A stretch of DNA of 6,700 bases from positions 1 to 6,700 of the forward strand of contig SLSE01000084.1 in the NCBI GenBank assembly GCA_007130585.1, read 5' to 3'. Positions within the stretch are counted from its first letter, which is position 1; every line of letters begins with the position of its first letter. A model generated the notes under the pieces. That model had not been told where the DNA came from. It did not search any database and saw only the letters and a list, made by a program, of their open reading frames with translations. A program made the translations under genes and the position numbers. Of this stretch, positions 1-6,074 are shown one piece after another. The stretch comes from Syntrophomonadaceae bacterium (GTDB lineage Bacteria; Bacillota; Dethiobacteria; DTU022).

Positions 1-477
1 AACGGCATTTTAAAAGTAAGCGCCAAGGACCAGGGAACCGGCAAGGAGCAAAGCATTACAATCAGCGGTTCGACCAACCTCGACCAGAGCGAAATCGAAA
101 AAATGGTTGAAGAAGCAGATAAATACAGCGAAGAAGACAAAAAACGGCGCCAGGAGATCGATGAGCGGAACCAGGCTGACAGCCTTGCCTACCAGGTAGA
201 GCGGCAGGTAAACGAGATGGGCGACAGCGTGCCGGCCCATGAAAAAGAGAGAATCCAAAAAATCATATCCGACATCAGGCAGGCAATTGAAAACCAGGAA
301 CCGATCGATAAGATCCGCTCCCTGCACAGCGACCTGCAGCAGGCAGCACATTCGCTGTCTGAGGCCGCTTACCAGCAGACCAAGGCCGGCACTTCCGGCG
401 GGCCGGAAAGCGAGGCGCAGCAGCCGGGCGGCGGCGACGATGAAGATGTTGTCGATGCCGATTACGAAGAGCAGTAA
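1..477 (+). CDS. dnaK: Molecular chaperone DnaK (Hsp70), C-terminal part only
   Basis: This is the last 158 residues of the cytosolic Hsp70 chaperone; the ATPase domain and most of the substrate-binding domain lie left of the window. The reading frame is open from base 1. It begins in the final beta strands of the substrate-binding domain, with NGILKVSAKD followed by GTGKEQSITI, a very conserved DnaK stretch. A charged, helical lid follows (from about NLDQSEIEKMVEEAD through ERNQADSLAYQVERQ). Then comes a low-complexity Gly/Gln/Glu linker and the acidic tail DDEDVVDADYEEQ, which matches the conserved DnaK C-terminus that interacts with J proteins. It ends in TAA. DnaK heads this chaperone operon and would work with the J protein, GrpE and ClpB encoded just downstream. 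Identification is very secure; nothing looks broken. Confidence 0.97.
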   Translation, partial: NGILKVSAKDQGTGKEQSITISGSTNLDQSEIEKMVEEADKYSEEDKKRRQEIDERNQADSLAYQVERQVNEMGDSVPAHEKERIQKIISDIRQAIENQEPIDKIRSLHSDLQQAAHSLSEAAYQQTKAGTSGGPESEAQQPGGGDDEDVVDADYEEQ

Positions 478-536
478 ACAGGCTGCTGTTTCAACTATGA
501 CAGCACTGTTAGAGAAGCAGAAGATATACGGTTAAT

Positions 537-581
537 CCGCAGCCCCGGTCTTTTCCGGTTGGTACAGGCCGGGGCTAGCGG
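537..581 (+). terminator. GC-rich stem-loop between dnaK and grpE (possible attenuator or mRNA-processing site)
   Basis: AGCCCCGG at 541-548 pairs perfectly with CCGGGGCT at 569-576. The stem extends inwards by a T-G wobble and a C-G pair, and outwards by CCGC (537-540) with GCGG (578-581) across one bulged A. The loop is about 16 nt. Only a TTT within GCGCTTTACA follows, so it is a poor canonical intrinsic terminator. In this position, 60 nt after the dnaK stop, it could terminate partially or stabilise the 3' end of a dnaK transcript, keeping dnaK mRNA above the downstream genes. The structure is seen in the sequence; the function is inferred. Confidence 0.45.
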
Positions 582-611
582 CGCTTTACATGTTTAGACA
601 TTAGCAAAATA

Positions 612-634
612 CCGGCATGGTAGTTGCCTGCCGG
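612..634 (+). other. Second stem-loop in the dnaK-grpE gap
   Basis: CCGGCA (612-617) pairs with TGCCGG (629-634). A bulged T and a further GG/CC pairing (619-620 with 627-628) tighten the loop to about six bases. No T tract follows, so it is not a terminator. It sits about 40 nt upstream of the grpE ribosome binding site, within the putative leader. It could be a 5' stabiliser of a processed grpE mRNA or have no function. Confidence 0.3.
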
Positions 635-684
635 CAAATACAACTCACCACTCGGGCCACGGGCCTGAAGCGGGAGGATTTGTT

Positions 685-1236
685 ATGAGCGAAATAAACA
701 GGAACGAAAACGATAACCGGGAGCAGAAAACCCGCGAGATCGAGCAGCTGGAAGCACAGGTTGAAGATCTGCAGCGGGAACTTAACGAAGAGAAAAACAG
801 GCACCTGCGCACCCGGGCTGATTTTGAAAATTACCGCAAGCGGATGGAACGCGAAGCGGAGACAAAGAGGCTTAACGCCAAAAAAGAAATCCTGACCGAC
901 CTGCTTACATTTATCGACTACTTCGAGCAGGCCCGCAAGCAGGTCCATGACCCTGCGGCAGCCCGGGGTATTGAATTAATGTCCCGCCAGTTTCACGAGT
1001 TTTTGCGCAAACAGGGGGTCAGGCCGATTGAATGCCGGGGAGAACCTTTCGATCCTGAAGAACACGAAGGCATCGGCTACATGGCTACCGATCAGTGCCC
1101 GGAGGGCTGCGTGGCCGAAGAAGTAAGCTGCGGGTATAAGCTCGGCGATACATTATTGAAACCGGCCCGGGTTATGGTTGCCAAAAAAACAGGCCGCCCG
1201 GGCGACAGCAGCGAAGAAGGCGAACGTAATGATTAG
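685..1236 (+). CDS. grpE: Nucleotide exchange factor GrpE
   Basis: GrpE is the homodimeric cytosolic cochaperone that opens the DnaK nucleotide cleft to release ADP and, often, acts as a thermosensor. The 183 residues fit the family length. Residues 12-75 form a long Glu/Lys/Arg-rich coiled coil containing the typical RADFENYRKRMERE stretch. Residues 76-110 form the helical bundle. Residues 111-168 form the beta-wing domain that contacts DnaK, with FDPEEHEGIGY, a VAEEVSCGYK segment and LLKPARVMVAKK matching the conserved C-terminal signature. The ATG at 685 has an excellent Shine-Dalgarno GGGAGGA at 672-678, six bases away. It lies 207 nt after dnaK and before dnaJ in the same direction. Unusually, four cysteines (117, 138, 142, 149) cluster in the beta domain. 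Family assignment is secure. Confidence 0.97.
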   Translation: MSEINRNENDNREQKTREIEQLEAQVEDLQRELNEEKNRHLRTRADFENYRKRMEREAETKRLNAKKEILTDLLTFIDYFEQARKQVHDPAAARGIELMSRQFHEFLRKQGVRPIECRGEPFDPEEHEGIGYMATDQCPEGCVAEEVSCGYKLGDTLLKPARVMVAKKTGRPGDSSEEGERND

Positions 1237-1292
1237 AGACGCCGTCGAAGCTAACCGCCGGGTTTATAGCCGGGCGGGACTCAACAGTATGT

Positions 1293-1299
1293 GGGGGAA
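1293..1299 (+). promoter_or_regulatory. Ribosome binding site deciding the dnaJ start at ATG 1306
   Basis: The purine run GGGGGAA lies six bases before ATG 1306. The layout is nearly the same as the grpE leader, where GGGAGGATTTGTT precedes the ATG. An in-frame GTG at 1291 would put this Shine-Dalgarno inside the gene and add five residues (MGEFV) outside the J domain. It has no good site of its own, so 1306 is preferred. Confidence 0.7.
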
Positions 1300-1305
1300 T
1301 TTGTT

Positions 1306-2328
1306 ATGGCTGTAAAATTTCAAGATTATTACGAAACACTCGGTGTGGACAGAAAGGCAACCGATAAAGAAATTAAGGCCGCTTACCGGAAACTGGCCCG
1401 CAAGTGGCATCCTGACCTGCACCCGGCCAGCGAGAAAAAAGAAGCGGAAGAAAAATTCAAGAAAATAAATGAAGCCTACGAAGTCTTAAAAGACCCGGAA
1501 AAACGGGAACGCTATGACCGGCTGGGCAGCAGGTGGAAAGACGGACAGGACTTCAGGGGCGAGCCGGATATGGGCGGAGCACGCTACTATTCAACCGAAG
1601 GTTTCGGAAGCGGGGGCTTTGAAGGCGGCTTCGAGGGCGGTTTCAGCGATTTCTTCAGCGCCTTTTTTGGCGGCGGCGGCCCGGGAGCAACCCGGGGCGG
1701 CCGTACCGCCCAGCGCGGCCCGGTGAAGGGCGAAGATATTGAAAGTGAAATTGAATTGACCCTGGAAGAAGCTTACCGCGGCGGTAACCGCTCAATCCGG
1801 ATCAGCGGCAGCGGTATCTGTCCCGATTGCGCGGGCACTGGAATCAGGGACCACAGTTTCTGCCCCCGGTGCGGAGGGACAGGCAATATACCAGACGAGA
1901 AAACCCTGGATGTAAAAATTCCCGCCGGCGTTAAGGAAGGAAGCCGGATCCGCCTGAAAGGGCAGGGCGGAAGCGGGCTGGGCGGAGGCCCCCGGGGCGA
2001 TCTTTTCCTGAAAGTACGCCTGCGGCCCCACCCGGTTTTCAGCCTGAAGGGCGACAATATTGAAGTTGATGCATCGATCCGCCCCGACCAGGCAGTTTTT
2101 GGCGACAAGATCTCCGTTCCAACCCTGGACGGCAAAGTTACCGTTAAAGTACCGCCGGGCAGCCGCCACGGCAACAAGCTGCGCCTGCGCGATAAAGGTT
2201 ATCCCGGGAAGAACAGCGTGCGGGGAGACCAGCTGGTCAGGCTGATTATCGATATTCCGCCTGATTTAAAGGAAGAAGAAAAAGAGCTCTACAAAAAGCT
2301 CCATGAATTGCGGAAAGGCGGGGAGTGA
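1306..2328 (+). CDS. dnaJ: DnaJ-family (Hsp40) cochaperone with a reduced, single-centre zinc region
   Basis: This J protein stimulates the DnaK ATPase and hands over unfolded clients. It has 340 residues from ATG 1306, shorter than typical class A DnaJ (about 375). Residues 6-72 are the J domain, starting DYYETLGV, with the essential HPD at 35-37. Residues 98-125 are the Gly/Phe region, including repeats of the GGFEGGF type. Residues 140-320 are the two C-terminal client-binding beta domains (KTLDVKIPAGVKEGSRIRLKGQG is the DnaJ signature here), followed by a charged C-terminal helix for dimerisation. Between these, only two CxxCxGxG motifs are present (Cys172/175 and Cys186/189), against four in DnaJ and none in CbpA. 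It may therefore hold one zinc instead of two. The stop lies 5 nt before the next gene, indicating translational coupling. It could equally be named CbpA-like; the J-protein role is certain. Confidence 0.93.
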   Translation: MAVKFQDYYETLGVDRKATDKEIKAAYRKLARKWHPDLHPASEKKEAEEKFKKINEAYEVLKDPEKRERYDRLGSRWKDGQDFRGEPDMGGARYYSTEGFGSGGFEGGFEGGFSDFFSAFFGGGGPGATRGGRTAQRGPVKGEDIESEIELTLEEAYRGGNRSIRISGSGICPDCAGTGIRDHSFCPRCGGTGNIPDEKTLDVKIPAGVKEGSRIRLKGQGGSGLGGGPRGDLFLKVRLRPHPVFSLKGDNIEVDASIRPDQAVFGDKISVPTLDGKVTVKVPPGSRHGNKLRLRDKGYPGKNSVRGDQLVRLIIDIPPDLKEEEKELYKKLHELRKGGE

Positions 2329-2333
2329 TCTAA

Positions 2334-2621
2334 ATGAAACTGGTCCACATTCACTGCCACACCGATTTTGATGAGGGGATTACCGAATGGCGCCTGGAAT
2401 ACCATCCCGACCTGCTTGCCATGTACAGGGAATTGGGCATCATTGACCGGGATCCTGAAAAAATGCGTTTAGAGGACCTGCACCGCCTGCAGAAAATTGC
2501 GCGGCTGAAGAAAAATTGCGGTGTCAATACTATCGGGGCGTCAATCATCGTAGACCTGCTGGAGAAAATTGAAAACATGCAGGACGAAATAGAAATACTG
2601 CGAAAGAAAGCAGGTGAGTAA
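2334..2621 (+). CDS. Small MerR-fold chaperone modulator, CbpM/DafA/HspR-like
   Basis: This 95-residue protein sits between dnaJ and clpB, 5 nt after one and 2 nt before the other, with GGGGAG of the dnaJ end as its Shine-Dalgarno. Residues 20-38 (including HPDLLAMYRELGII) match the second helix of a MerR helix-turn-helix. Residues 45-62 are the following helix. GVNTIGASIIVDLL (63-76), followed by a short Leu/Ile coiled coil ending at about 92, closely resembles the GVNLAGI segment and C-terminal helix of HspR. The usual MerR wing is shortened to a few residues, and the Arg of the usual LRxYE motif is replaced (LLAMYRE), which argues against DNA binding. The position suggests CbpM, which binds the J domain, or Thermus DafA, which assembles DnaK with DnaJ. 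An HspR-type repressor remains possible. The N-terminus carries HIHCH (5-9), a possible metal site. The family is fairly sure; the exact role is inferred. Confidence 0.8.
   Translation: MKLVHIHCHTDFDEGITEWRLEYHPDLLAMYRELGIIDRDPEKMRLEDLHRLQKIARLKKNCGVNTIGASIIVDLLEKIENMQDEIEILRKKAGE
2612..2618 (+). promoter_or_regulatory. Ribosome binding site for the GTG start of clpB
   Basis: AGGTGAG lies five bases before GTG 2624 and overlaps the last codons of the preceding gene. The protein from this GTG starts MDLNRFTNKSREAL, exactly where ClpB proteins normally start. The two-base gap to the upstream stop suggests that ribosomes finishing the small gene re-initiate on clpB. Confidence 0.75.
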
Positions 2622-2623
2622 CA

Positions 2624-5224
2624 GTGGATTTAAACCGTTTCACCAATAAATCAAGAGAAGCGCTGGGAGCGGCGCAGGAAATAGCGGCCAACCGCGGCCA
2701 CCAGGTTGTGGGACCGAAACATCTGCTGGCCGCCCTGCTCGAACAGGAAGACGGGCTGGCCGGGAGGTTTGTTGAAAACTCGGGGGCCGATGCGGGAGGC
2801 CTGAAACAGGGCCTGGAAAAATTGCTTTCCGCCATCCCCCGCGTTTCCGGGTACGAGGGAACGCTGCAGATGAGCTCTTCCATGGCCCGCGTGCTGTCCC
2901 GGGCCGAATACGAAGCCAAACAGTTAAAGGACGATTATGTCAGCGTGGAACACATTCTGCTGGCCCTTACCGAAGCCGGCGAAGAAGATTTAAAGAAGCT
3001 GCTAACCCAGGCAGGACTGAACCGCGACTCGCTGCTGAATTCACTAAAAAAAGTACGCGGTTCCCAGCGTGTAACCAGCGACAGCCCGGAAGAAACATAC
3101 GAAGCGCTGCTGCGCTACGGCAGGGACCTGACCGCCGAAGCGGAAAAAGGCAAATTGGACCCGGTAATCGGCAGGGATGAAGAAATCCGCAGGATTATGG
3201 AAATCCTGTCGCGCCGGACCAAGAACAATCCTGTATTAATCGGAGACCCCGGAGTCGGCAAAACAGCCGTAGTAGAAGGGCTGGCCAGGAGAATCGTGGC
3301 CCGGGACGTGCCCGAAGGATTAAATGATAAAAAAGTAATTGCTCTCGACATGGGGGCCCTCGTGGCCGGGGCAAAATACCGCGGCGAGTTTGAAGAAAGG
3401 TTGAAAGCGGTCTTAAAGGAAGTCCAGGAGGCCGAAGGCAGGGTTATACTTTTCATCGACGAGCTGCACAACGTGGTGGGAGCGGGCGCCGCTGAAGGGG
3501 CCATGGATGCCGGAAACCTTTTGAAACCGATGCTGGCCCGCGGGGAACTGCAGTGCATCGGAGCGACCACTATCGACGAATACCGCAGGCATATCGAGAA
3601 AGATGCCGCCCTGGAAAGACGCTTCCAGCCCGTCAGGATCGAGCAACCATCCCTGGAAGACACTATCTCCATCCTGCGCGGGCTTAAAGAACGCTACGAA
3701 GTCCACCACGGGGTACGCATCCAGGACAGCGCCCTGATTGCTGCCGCCACTTTGTCCGACCGCTATATCAGCGACCGGTTTTTGCCCGACAAGGCGATTG
3801 ACCTTGTTGACGAGGCAGCGGCCCACCTGCGCACCCAGATCGACAGTATGCCGGCGGCCCTGGATGAAATTACCCGCCGCGTAATGCAGCTGGAAATTGA
3901 AGAAGCGGCCCTGAAAAAAGAAAAAGACCAGGCTTCCCGGGAAAGGCTGGAAAAACTGCAGCACGAGCTGGCCGAGCTGCGCTCTGAAGCCGACTCGATG
4001 AAGACGCAGTGGCAGGCTGAAAAACAATCTATCCAGAGGGTCCGCAACATCAAGCGCGAGATTGACGAAGTGCGCACCGATATCGAAAGGGCGGAACGGG
4101 AATATGATTTAAATAAAGCCGCCGAGCTTAAGTACGGCCGCTTAAACGACCTGGAGCGGCGCCTGCAGTCGGAGGAAGAACACCTGGCCGGCAAGCAGAA
4201 GGATAATATGCTTCTGAATGAAGAGGTCAGTGAAGTTGAAATAGCCCGGGTGGTCAACCGCTGGACGGGGATTCCCGTCAGCAGGCTGCTCGAAGGCGAA
4301 CGTGAAAAACTGGTCCGCCTTGAAGAAATTCTGCATGAACGGGTAATCGGGCAGGATGAAGCGGTCACGGCCGTTTCCGACGCCGTATTAAGGGCGCGCA
4401 GCGGCATCAAGGATCCGAACCGCCCGGTAGGCAGCTTTATTTTCCTCGGCCCGACCGGCGTTGGCAAAACCGAACTGGCCCGCACACTGGCCGAAGCCCT
4501 TTTTGACGATGAGCGTAAAATGATCAGGCTTGACATGTCAGAATACATGGAGAAGCACACCGTGGCCCGCCTGATCGGGGCCCCCCCGGGCTACGTGGGT
4601 TATGATGAAGGCGGTCAGCTGACCGAACTGGTCAGGCGCAACCCGTACAGCGTAATCCTGTTTGACGAGGTGGAAAAAGCGCACCAGGACGTTTTTAATT
4701 CCATGCTGCAGATTTTGGATGACGGGCGCCTGACCGACGGCAAGGGGCGCACAGTCGATTTTCGCAACACCATTGTAATTATGACCTCAAATATAGGCAG
4801 CCAGGAAATTCTCGCCTTCCATGAAAAGGGCGGCGATTATGAACAAATGAGAGACACCGTGCTGAAGCTGCTGCGCCAGCATTTCCGCCCCGAATTCCTG
4901 AACAGGGTTGACGAAACCATTGTTTTCAGGGCCCTGGAGCGCGAACAGGTCAAAGAAATCGCAATCCTGCTGCTGCAGAGGTTGTCGGCCAGGTTGGAGA
5001 ACACGGCCGATTTAACCCTGGAATGGAACGACGAGGCCGTGTCCTTCCTTTCCGATAAAGGCTACGACCCCGCTTACGGGGCCAGGCCGCTGAAGCGGGT
5101 TATTCAGAATGAAGTCGAGACCCCGCTGTCCCGCAGGATTATCAGCGGCGATGTCATCCCCAAAGATAAAGTTACACTGGTTAAAGGCTCAGAAGGGCTT
5201 GAATTCAGGCAGGAAGGCAGATAA
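2624..5224 (+). CDS. clpB: ATP-dependent protein disaggregase ClpB (Hsp100)
   Basis: ClpB is the hexameric AAA+ disaggregase that pulls polypeptides out of aggregates together with DnaK. The 866 residues are full length. Residues 1-145 are the N-terminal double-repeat Clp-N domain. The first ATPase module has Walker A GDPGVGKT (207-214), pore loop KYRGEF (251-256), Walker B VILFIDE (274-280) and arginine-finger region ALERRF (329-334). The middle domain, about 405-525, is the long coiled coil that docks DnaK and distinguishes ClpB from ClpA and ClpC. The second module has Walker A GPTGVGKT (609-616), pore loop GYVGY (656-660), Walker B VILFDE (677-682), sensor-1 TSN (721-723) and sensor-2 GARPLKR (819-825). 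No ClpP-binding loop of the IGF/IGL type is apparent, as expected. All catalytic motifs are intact. It is the last gene of the operon, followed by a strong terminator. Physical linkage to dnaK fits its dependence on that chaperone. Confidence 0.98.
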   Translation: MDLNRFTNKSREALGAAQEIAANRGHQVVGPKHLLAALLEQEDGLAGRFVENSGADAGGLKQGLEKLLSAIPRVSGYEGTLQMSSSMARVLSRAEYEAKQLKDDYVSVEHILLALTEAGEEDLKKLLTQAGLNRDSLLNSLKKVRGSQRVTSDSPEETYEALLRYGRDLTAEAEKGKLDPVIGRDEEIRRIMEILSRRTKNNPVLIGDPGVGKTAVVEGLARRIVARDVPEGLNDKKVIALDMGALVAGAKYRGEFEERLKAVLKEVQEAEGRVILFIDELHNVVGAGAAEGAMDAGNLLKPMLARGELQCIGATTIDEYRRHIEKDAALERRFQPVRIEQPSLEDTISILRGLKERYEVHHGVRIQDSALIAAATLSDRYISDRFLPDKAIDLVDEAAAHLRTQIDSMPAALDEITRRVMQLEIEEAALKKEKDQASRERLEKLQHELAELRSEADSMKTQWQAEKQSIQRVRNIKREIDEVRTDIERAEREYDLNKAAELKYGRLNDLERRLQSEEEHLAGKQKDNMLLNEEVSEVEIARVVNRWTGIPVSRLLEGEREKLVRLEEILHERVIGQDEAVTAVSDAVLRARSGIKDPNRPVGSFIFLGPTGVGKTELARTLAEALFDDERKMIRLDMSEYMEKHTVARLIGAPPGYVGYDEGGQLTELVRRNPYSVILFDEVEKAHQDVFNSMLQILDDGRLTDGKGRTVDFRNTIVIMTSNIGSQEILAFHEKGGDYEQMRDTVLKLLRQHFRPEFLNRVDETIVFRALEREQVKEIAILLLQRLSARLENTADLTLEWNDEAVSFLSDKGYDPAYGARPLKRVIQNEVETPLSRRIISGDVIPKDKVTLVKGSEGLEFRQEGR

Positions 5225-5293
5225 TATAGGTAACCCTCCCGGAGTGAGCTTCCGGAATTTAAACAGCCGGCCTGCATACAGCGGTTCAACAGG

Positions 5294-5336
5294 AGCCCCT
5301 GCTTCCGGCAATTTCGGGGAAGCAGGGGCTTTTGTT
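5294..5336 (+). terminator. Rho-independent terminator of the chaperone operon
   Basis: AGCCCCTGCTTCC (5294-5306) and GGAAGCAGGGGCT (5318-5330) form a perfect 13-bp stem with an 11-nt loop. TTTTGTT follows. It lies 70 nt after the clpB stop and points along the + strand. Read from the - strand the same stem is followed by CCTGTTG, with no T run, so it would be a weak terminator for the converging flavoprotein gene. Confidence 0.9.
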
Positions 5337-5340
5337 CCCG

Positions 5341-5359
5341 TGGCCACGAAGGCCATTTT
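5341..5359 (+). terminator. Possible weak backup terminator
   Basis: TGGCC (5341-5345) pairs with GGCCA (5351-5355) around ACGAA, and TTTT follows directly. The stem is only 5 bp, so it is weak alone. It lies a few bases after the main hairpin, where a second stop signal would protect the convergent gene from readthrough. Confidence 0.25.
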
Positions 5360-5368
5360 AAACCCTCT

Positions 5369-5956
5369 TTAAAGGCTTTCGACCTTATCAATAAAATCTT
5401 TACCTGCCCGGTAGGCGTCAGCCAGGGCTTCGGGGTCTTCCAGGATTGCTCCCTTTTCATCATAACCCCTGAAAAAGAGGCTGCCGCCCAGTTGATGGTT
5501 GATGTTGTGAAAGAAAACGCGGATTATTTCCAGGGCATTTTCGCAGTACCTTTTCCGCTTCAGGGCCCCGACGCAGATAAAAAAGCCCTGGCGGTTGGCT
5601 TCTTCAGTAACAAAGGGCTTCTCCAGGGTATACTTGGCGTGCCACCAGCACTGGAAGCGGTCGATGAACATTTTAAGCTGGGCATTAAGGGAACCAAAGG
5701 TTACCGGGCTGGCGATAACCAGGGCATCCGATTCCGTCAGTTTCGGATAGATATCCTGCATATCGTCCTGCAGGATACAGCGGCCGTCTTTCGCGCAGGC
5801 ATCGCAGGCCTGGCAGGCCCTGAACTTCATGTCATTAATCCGCACCAGGTCGACTTTCCACCCTGCATCTTCGGCGGCGCGGCAGAATTCTTTGAGCAGG
5901 GTTTCGCTGTTTCCGTTACGCCTGGGACTGGAGGCAATTGCCAGCAGTGTTTTCAA
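5369..5956 (-). CDS. Flavodoxin-fold NAD(P)H-dependent FMN reductase, iron-sulfur flavoprotein-like
   Basis: This is a cytosolic flavoprotein of 195 residues, probably an FMN-dependent electron-transfer or reductase protein; its physiological partner is unknown. The first strand MKTLLAIASS is followed by the FMN phosphate loop SPRRNGNSE (10-18). ASPVTFGSLNAQLKMFIDRF (82-101) is the classic second flavin-contact segment of the NADPH-dependent FMN reductase family. Cys48, 51, 54 and 60 form CX2CX2CX5C, which fits the compact cysteine motif that binds a 4Fe-4S cluster in iron-sulfur flavoproteins of the Methanosarcina Isf type. Relatives with similar motifs exist that are not proven to hold a cluster. 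The start is TTG at 5956, because an in-frame TGA lies 9 bases upstream and no ATG precedes the first strand. The gene converges on the chaperone operon and is not part of it. The fold is secure; the cluster is inferred. Confidence 0.9.
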   Translation of the reverse strand: MKTLLAIASSPRRNGNSETLLKEFCRAAEDAGWKVDLVRINDMKFRACQACDACAKDGRCILQDDMQDIYPKLTESDALVIASPVTFGSLNAQLKMFIDRFQCWWHAKYTLEKPFVTEEANRQGFFICVGALKRKRYCENALEIIRVFFHNINHQLGGSLFFRGYDEKGAILEDPEALADAYRAGKDFIDKVESL

Positions 5957-5972
5957 TACCGGTCACGTCCTT
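5957..5972 (-). promoter_or_regulatory. Weakly placed ribosome binding site before the TTG start of the flavoprotein gene
   Basis: On the - strand AAGGA (5968-5972) lies 11 bases before TTG 5956, somewhat farther than ideal. A GTG between them is out of frame with the gene and would open only a 16-codon reading frame. TTG plus long spacing suggests modest translation. Confidence 0.4.
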
Positions 5973-6060
5973 TTCCACTATTTACTTCATGCTATTGTTT
6001 TATCTTTTTAAGTAGGTTAACATATTAGCAGGAAAATGGGAATACTATTAAAATTATCAT
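5973..6060. promoter_or_regulatory. AT-rich divergent promoter region between flavoprotein and deacetylase genes
   Basis: The genes at 5956 (-) and 6075 (+) diverge, so both promoters should lie in this 118-nt, visibly AT-rich gap. The best + strand candidate is TTAACA (6017-6022), 18 bases, then AATACT (6041-6046), matching 5 and 4 of 6 sigma-A consensus positions. This leaves a short leader before ATG 6075. I could not find a convincing - strand promoter by eye. The placement is weak; the presence of promoters here is likely. Confidence 0.4.
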
Positions 6061-6074
6061 AGAAAGGGCTGGCC

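Noticed and set aside
239..535. Open frame overlapping the dnaK 3' end in another frame
   Set aside because: It mostly lies within the conserved DnaK C-terminus and is basic low-complexity sequence typical of a shadow frame.
601..606. TTAGCA resembling the start of a CIRCE element before grpE
   Set aside because: It continues as AAAATA instead of CTC, and no GAGTGCTAA follows at the right distance.
585..613. Possible internal promoter TTTACA-N17-AATACC before grpE
   Set aside because: The -35 is good but the -10 is poor, and no alternative spacing improves it. It is too weak to list as a feature.
1255..1277. Small hairpin CCGCC/GGCGG between grpE and dnaJ
   Set aside because: The stem is 5 bp plus a bulged extension with no T tract. 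In GC-rich sequence this is expected by chance.
1279..1285. ACTCAAC resembling half of the HspR operator (HAIR, CTTGAGT-N7-ACTCAAG) before dnaJ
   Set aside because: No CTTGAGT-like half site lies seven bases upstream, so it is a chance match.
2334..2378. N-terminus HIHCHTDFDEG looks like the first motif of PHP-domain phosphoesterases (HxHxxxS.DG)
   Set aside because: The protein is only 95 residues and the rest matches a MerR fold; the other PHP metal motifs are absent.
3763..4560. Long - strand open frames inside clpB (up to 265 residues)
   Set aside because: They are Ser/Arg-rich antisense translations of an intact ClpB reading frame with no ribosome binding site or domain signature.
5492..6028. 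Long + strand open frame of 178 residues over the flavoprotein gene
   Set aside because: It is antisense to a clear flavodoxin-fold gene, shows no recognisable motifs, and is explained by the GC-rich codon pattern of the real gene.
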